Below are positions 13,039 through 15,874 of a stretch of DNA of 15,874 nucleotides, in pieces (position 1 is the first letter of the stretch; every line of letters starts with the position of its first letter). The notes beneath the pieces are model-generated. The model did no database searches, was not told the DNA's origin, and worked only from the letters and a program-made list of their open reading frames with translations. This stretch comes from an uncultured Clostridia bacterium. Lineage in GTDB: Bacteria; Bacillota; Clostridia; Christensenellales; UBA1242. The stretch lies in assembly GCA_947630075.1 (NCBI GenBank), contig CANRGF010000011.1, positions 1 to 15,874 of the forward strand. The letters are read 5' to 3'. The position numbers and the translations under genes are program-made.

Positions 13039-13224
13039 ATGAACACAACTGCACTTTACATTTTATTTGCAATTCTTATTTCGGTGATTGCGCAAGCCAC
13101 AAACACTGATTTAGCAAACAACACATCGTTTTTGCTATTATTGCTTTTGGCGCTTGGCGCTTATGGGCAAAATAACGGCCGCGATAATTGCTATGTGTAT
13201 GGTCAGCAGAGGAGTTTTATCTAA
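13039..13224 (+). CDS. 61-residue membrane microprotein, unknown
   Basis: The only convincing plus-strand gene here. A strong AAGGAG precedes the ATG by seven bases. The protein has a hydrophobic helix at about 4-20, a polar Asn/Thr-rich turn, a second Leu-rich helix at about 29-43, then a Gly/Asn/Gln tail with one Cys (GQNNGRDNCYVYGQQ). It is not a recognised family. It is divergent from arsR and converges with trpS, their stop codons overlapping by three bases (13222-13224 and 13221-13223 share 13222-13223), with no terminator hairpin between. The ArsR-type repressor next door is a reasonable candidate regulator. A regulatory, stress or toxin-like membrane peptide is possible, but nothing in the sequence decides it. 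Confidence 0.7.
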   Translation: MNTTALYILFAILISVIAQATNTDLANNTSFLLLLLLALGAYGQNNGRDNCYVYGQQRSFI

Positions 13225-14207
13225 ATTAACCCCATGGCAGTTTTTGCCTTGATTAATGTCTTATGCGCCACCTTTTCTGCTTTTTTTGCACCTAATGATG
13301 CGAGGCGCAAAAGTTCATCTTGATTGTTCATCAAATATTCAAACTTTTCTCTTATTGGGCGGACAACTGAGATGACCGCTTCAGTGGTGCGCTTTTTTAG
13401 TGCACCATAGCCCTGACCGGCTAGCGATTTAACCACTTCTTCAATAGGTGTGTTTTCGCACGCGGAGATGATAGATAAAAGATTGCTAACTCCCGGCTGA
13501 TTTTTTTCGTCATAGGCAATGTTATTAAGGCTATCTGTTACAGCACGCTTAATCTTTTTGGCAATTTCTTCATCGCTATCTTGCAAGAAAATGACATTGT
13601 TTGGGTCGTCATCACTCTTGCCCATTTTAGTGGTGGGGTCTAATAAACCTTTTATGCGTGCGCCCACCTTTGGCACAACTGCTTTTGGAACAACAAAAGT
13701 TTGCCCAAATCTATGATTGAAGCGGTTGGCAATATCGCGAGTGAGTTCAACATGCTGAACTTGGTCCTCCCCCACAGGCACGATGTCCGTGTTATAGAGC
13801 AAAATGTCCGCTGCCATAAGCACAGGATATGTGTAAAGTGCGGTGGTGATGCTGGTTTTGCCCTTCTGCACTTTATCTTTAAACTGCGTCATGCGGTTGG
13901 CTTCGCCCATCATGGTGTTGCAATTCAATAGCCACATCAGTTCGCTATGCTCACTCACTTGAGATTGCACATAAATCACCGCTTTGTTTGGGTCTAGCCC
14001 GCACGCCAAAAACATGGCGAGTTGCCTAAGCGTCCTATCCTTAACAAAGTCGGCAGGCAAATCAACTGTGTGTGCGTGCAAATTGGCAATGCAAAAATAG
14101 CAAGAATATTCGTCTTGCAACGGCAACCAATTTTTAATTGCACCTAAATAATTTCCTAATGTTAAATAACCCGTTGGCTTTGTGGCACTATATAAAACTT
14201 TTTTCAT
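13221..14207 (-). CDS. trpS: tryptophanyl-tRNA synthetase
   Basis: Class Ic aminoacyl-tRNA synthetase charging tRNA-Trp. The 328 residues match bacterial TrpRS length and, from memory, align throughout with the Bacillus enzyme. The HIGH-equivalent is TLGNY at 16-20, followed by ERMTQFKDK-type sequence as NRMTQFKDK (104-112), VGEDQVQHVELTR (145-157), and the KMSKS loop as KMGKS at 194-198, where the first Ser is Gly. The C-terminus keeps the anticodon-binding helices. No Shine-Dalgarno is present; a perfect extended -10 (TGCTATAAT) ends six bases before the ATG, so the mRNA is predicted leaderless. No T-box or trp leader fits in the space. Confidence 0.97.
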   Translation of the reverse strand: MKKVLYSATKPTGYLTLGNYLGAIKNWLPLQDEYSCYFCIANLHAHTVDLPADFVKDRTLRQLAMFLACGLDPNKAVIYVQSQVSEHSELMWLLNCNTMMGEANRMTQFKDKVQKGKTSITTALYTYPVLMAADILLYNTDIVPVGEDQVQHVELTRDIANRFNHRFGQTFVVPKAVVPKVGARIKGLLDPTTKMGKSDDDPNNVIFLQDSDEEIAKKIKRAVTDSLNNIAYDEKNQPGVSNLLSIISACENTPIEEVVKSLAGQGYGALKKRTTEAVISVVRPIREKFEYLMNNQDELLRLASLGAKKAEKVAHKTLIKAKTAMGLI

Positions 14208-14213
14208 GTTAAA

Positions 14214-14222
14214 ATTATAGCA
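14214..14222 (-). promoter_or_regulatory. trpS extended -10, predicted leaderless
   Basis: TGC-TATAAT (TATAAT at 14214-14219) with six bases to the ATG at 14205-14207. The -35 position 17 bases upstream reads TTGTTT, a partial match. Confidence 0.75.
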
Positions 14223-14299
14223 TATTTTAAAACTTAAAACAACAAAAATATTTAGCCAATTAATTCACCTTGTCAATAGTTTTTTAAAATTTTTGAAAT

Positions 14300-14335
14300 T
14301 TTTTAAAAAGCAAAGCATTTAATTGCTTTGCTTTT
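14300..14335. terminator. terminator after the MerR-family gene
   Basis: A perfect 12-bp stem, AAAAGCAAAGCA/TGCTTTGCTTTT (14306-14317 with 14324-14335), has a 6-base loop and U-rich flanks on both strands. It lies just past the MerR-family stop and isolates trpS. Confidence 0.85.
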
Positions 14336-14340
14336 GTCTT

Positions 14341-15045
14341 TTACATTTTTTTGAAAACATAGCAGCCCACAACTTGCCCGCCATAAGAATAGTCGCCAGA
14401 TTTCCACTCTAAAATCATGTATGTTGCACCTTGCTTTTTGACTATCTTATATTTAGAAGCGGTTGAAAATTTGCCATCGGTTTCTAGCACATAGCCTTTT
14501 GTCCAAGTGGCGTTATCATGCACATGATTTTTCTCGCCACAGATATAACTAAATCTGCCATCTGCATCTGCAATGACGCGTTTCACATAAAGTTCTTTTG
14601 TTGGCTCGGTTTTGAATTTTGATGTGTTTTTAGCATCAACAAAGTCAACCGTGTTCCACAAGCCTAGAATGTTTTCATCGTTCACGAAAGGTATGTTGAT
14701 ATCGTCATTTTTAATGATGTCCTCTTCTTTATGAGCAATTTTATCCTCCTGCTCATACACAAGGATATCCTCAACTTTTCCGTTATATTTATCAGTAACG
14801 AAAATCAACATTTTGCCATTAACTAATTTGTAAGCATAAGCACAATCGCCCACAAAAAGTTTGCCTTTTGTCCAGCCCAAAGTCCAATATTCTTGACCAT
14901 TTGGCAAAAAGTAAATTTCTTTAAAGAAATCAAACACTTCTTTATTGCCATTAAAATTGCCAGCCAAAAAATCTTTTTCTGTTTTAACAACGCCAACGCG
15001 TTTCCATTTGCCAATCACACGCGGGTCATTCACAAAATTTTTCAT
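14341..15045 (-). CDS. possible short form: sensor domains alone, from internal start
   Basis: Within the MerR-family gene, GGGAGGG (15049-15055) lies three bases before ATG codon 103, exactly at the border between coiled coil and sensor domains. The 234-residue product would lack the DNA-binding domain. TipAS of Streptomyces is made in the same way from tipA. The linker residues EGG are themselves encoded by this site, so chance is possible but the placement is notable. Confidence 0.4.
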   Translation of the reverse strand: MKNFVNDPRVIGKWKRVGVVKTEKDFLAGNFNGNKEVFDFFKEIYFLPNGQEYWTLGWTKGKLFVGDCAYAYKLVNGKMLIFVTDKYNGKVEDILVYEQEDKIAHKEEDIIKNDDINIPFVNDENILGLWNTVDFVDAKNTSKFKTEPTKELYVKRVIADADGRFSYICGEKNHVHDNATWTKGYVLETDGKFSTASKYKIVKKQGATYMILEWKSGDYSYGGQVVGCYVFKKM

Positions 15046-15351
15046 AATCCCTCCCTCTTGAAAAGAAGTTAAGGTGGCTATATTTGTTTTGATTTTTTTA
15101 AGCGTAACATTCAGTTCTTTTAACTTGCTTTTGATTGTCTTTTCATCAAGGTTTTTTATTTCTTTTAATGAAAAGCCAAGCTCTTTAAGATAAACAATTT
15201 CGCTTAATCTATTTATGCTAGCATCATCGTAGTAGCGATAACTCGTCCAGCGGTCGACCTCGACAGGACTAATTAATCCCTCTTCTTCATAGAAACGAAT
15301 TGTTTTGATTGGAACATTTGTTAGTTTGCTTAATTCACCAATTTTTAGCAT
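14341..15351 (-). CDS. MerR-family regulator with duplicated sensor domain
   Basis: A 336-residue transcription activator. I start it at the Met with GGAGGAAGGA upstream, since the family N-terminus (MLKIGELSKLTNV) begins there; an open 45-codon extension reads through the promoter. Residues 1-70 are the MerR winged helix (TIRFYEEEGLISP, then RYYDD), and 71-98 a dimerising coiled coil. Residues 103-185 and 221-336 look like two copies of one beta-rich domain: each opens NDP/NDE-x-IxGxW, and each has a WTKG motif. The second ends EWKSGDYSYGGxxxxxYVFKK, a motif I recall from C-terminal regions of some M56/BlaR-like proteins. The ligand is unknown. A strong internal ribosome site precedes Met103, so the sensor part may also be made alone. 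Confidence 0.88.
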   Translation of the reverse strand: MLKIGELSKLTNVPIKTIRFYEEEGLISPVEVDRWTSYRYYDDASINRLSEIVYLKELGFSLKEIKNLDEKTIKSKLKELNVTLKKIKTNIATLTSFQEGGIMKNFVNDPRVIGKWKRVGVVKTEKDFLAGNFNGNKEVFDFFKEIYFLPNGQEYWTLGWTKGKLFVGDCAYAYKLVNGKMLIFVTDKYNGKVEDILVYEQEDKIAHKEEDIIKNDDINIPFVNDENILGLWNTVDFVDAKNTSKFKTEPTKELYVKRVIADADGRFSYICGEKNHVHDNATWTKGYVLETDGKFSTASKYKIVKKQGATYMILEWKSGDYSYGGQVVGCYVFKKM

Positions 15352-15373
15352 TCCTTCCTCCTTTTCTGCCCGC

Positions 15374-15404
15374 AGTATAACATTACACCTAACTGGAGAG
15401 TCAA
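15374..15404 (-). promoter_or_regulatory. MerR-type 19-bp-spacer promoter, autoregulated
   Basis: TTGACT (15399-15404) and TATACT (15374-15379) are separated by 19 bases, the long spacer that MerR proteins correct by twisting DNA. The spacer begins CTCCAGTTAGGTG, an imperfect dyad (CTCC/GGTG), like the CTCC-type operators of BmrR relatives. It points to autoregulation. Confidence 0.75.
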
Positions 15405-15469
15405 TAGATTTTTTAAATTTTTTTAAAATTTTTTTACATATATATTTTACAAATAAAACCAAATGAAGC

Positions 15470-15499
15470 AAACAAAAATTCCGCATTATGCGGAATTTT
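15470..15499 (-). terminator. tuf terminator
   Basis: Stem AAAATTCCGCA/TGCGGAATTTT (15475-15485 with 15489-15499), loop TTA, followed by a U-rich tail on the minus strand. It starts nine bases past the tuf stop. Confidence 0.9.
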
Positions 15500-15507
15500 A
15501 TTTTTTA

Positions 15508-15874
15508 TTACTCAACGATGTCGGAAACAACACCTGAACCAACTGTTCTGCCGCCTTCACGGATAGCGAACTTCATACCCTTTTCAATAGCGATTGGGTG
15601 GATAAGTTCAACTTCCATAGAAACGTTATCGCCTGGCATAACCATTTCAACACCAGCAGGAAGTTTGATTGAGCCGGTGATATCGGTTGTTCTAACATAG
15701 AATTGAGGACGATATCCGTTGAAGAATGCGGTATGACGGCCACCTTCTTCTTTCTTCAAAACGTAAACTTCGGCCTTGAATTTGGTGTGTGGAGTGATTG
15801 AACCTGGTTTAGCAAGAACTTGACCTTTTTCGATTTCTGTTCTGTTAATACCGCGAAGCAACAAACCAGCGTTA
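15508..15874 (-). CDS. tuf: elongation factor Tu, C-terminal part (cut by window edge)
   Basis: The last 121 or so residues of EF-Tu, the GTPase that delivers aminoacyl-tRNA to the ribosome. The visible part runs from NAGLLLRGI in domain II into all of domain III: RGQVLAKPG-type sequence as KGQVLAKPGSITPH, EVYVLKKEEGGRHTAFFNGYRPQFYVRTTD, GDNVSMEVELIHPIA, and the end FAIREGGRTVGSGVV. These are the most conserved stretches of the family. The reading frame stays open to the window edge, so the GTP-binding domain lies outside. Codon use is less AT-rich than in the neighbours, as expected for a highly expressed gene. Confidence 0.98.
   Translation of the reverse strand, partial: NAGLLLRGINRTEIEKGQVLAKPGSITPHTKFKAEVYVLKKEEGGRHTAFFNGYRPQFYVRTTDITGSIKLPAGVEMVMPGDNVSMEVELIHPIAIEKGMKFAIREGGRTVGSGVVSDIVE

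Noticed and set aside
14208..14340. T-box or trp leader before trpS
   Set aside because: The -10 box ends six bases from the ATG, leaving no leader; the upstream hairpin is the terminator of the MerR gene.
15352..15486. 45-codon N-terminal extension of the MerR gene
   Set aside because: It runs through the 19-bp-spacer promoter and ribosome site; MerR proteins begin at MLKIGELSK.

Overview
The window is AT-rich and almost every gene lies on the minus strand. It carries housekeeping genes in an order typical of low-GC Gram-positive (Firmicutes/Clostridia-like) chromosomes: pgk-tpiA-gpmI, secG, rnr, smpB, plus trpS and the end of tuf. Lipoprotein signals, GGAGG ribosome sites, rho-independent terminators and MerR/ArsR regulators fit a monoderm Firmicute, probably an uncultured anaerobe. 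That placement is inference; no marker here names a genus.

Reading the minus strand from right to left: the 3' end of tuf (EF-Tu); a MerR-family regulator with a duplicated C-terminal sensor-like domain and a 19-bp-spacer promoter; trpS; a small plus-strand membrane microprotein that converges on trpS; an ArsR-type repressor; a compact multi-hairpin element; a large BspA-like leucine-rich-repeat surface lipoprotein whose promoter spacer holds a run of ten G; a small unrecognised protein with a weak nitrilase-like look; the glycolytic operon pgk-tpiA-gpmI; a small two-helix membrane protein; secG; rnr (RNase R with a lysine-rich tail); a coiled-coil lipoprotein; and smpB. Past smpB come an 86-bp direct-repeat array, a bidirectional terminator and a possible 23-residue peptide gene.

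The glycolytic genes overlap or abut and should be translated together. RNase R and SmpB both belong to ribosome rescue; ssrA (tmRNA) was not found in the 430 bases after smpB.

The main non-routine signals are: (1) a homopolymeric G tract inside the -35/-10 spacer of the surface lipoprotein promoter, the layout of a phase-variable promoter; (2) four genes (rnr, the 74-aa membrane protein, arsR, trpS) with an extended -10 box ending exactly 6 nt before the ATG and no Shine-Dalgarno, which predicts leaderless mRNAs; (3) an array at the smpB 3' end that looks like serial site-specific insertion, with the original C-terminal codons displaced downstream and the new ones synonymously different; (4) an 86-nt element in which one 11-bp stem encloses three perfect hairpins; and (5) an internal start with a strong ribosome site at the domain boundary of the MerR regulator, recalling TipAL/TipAS.
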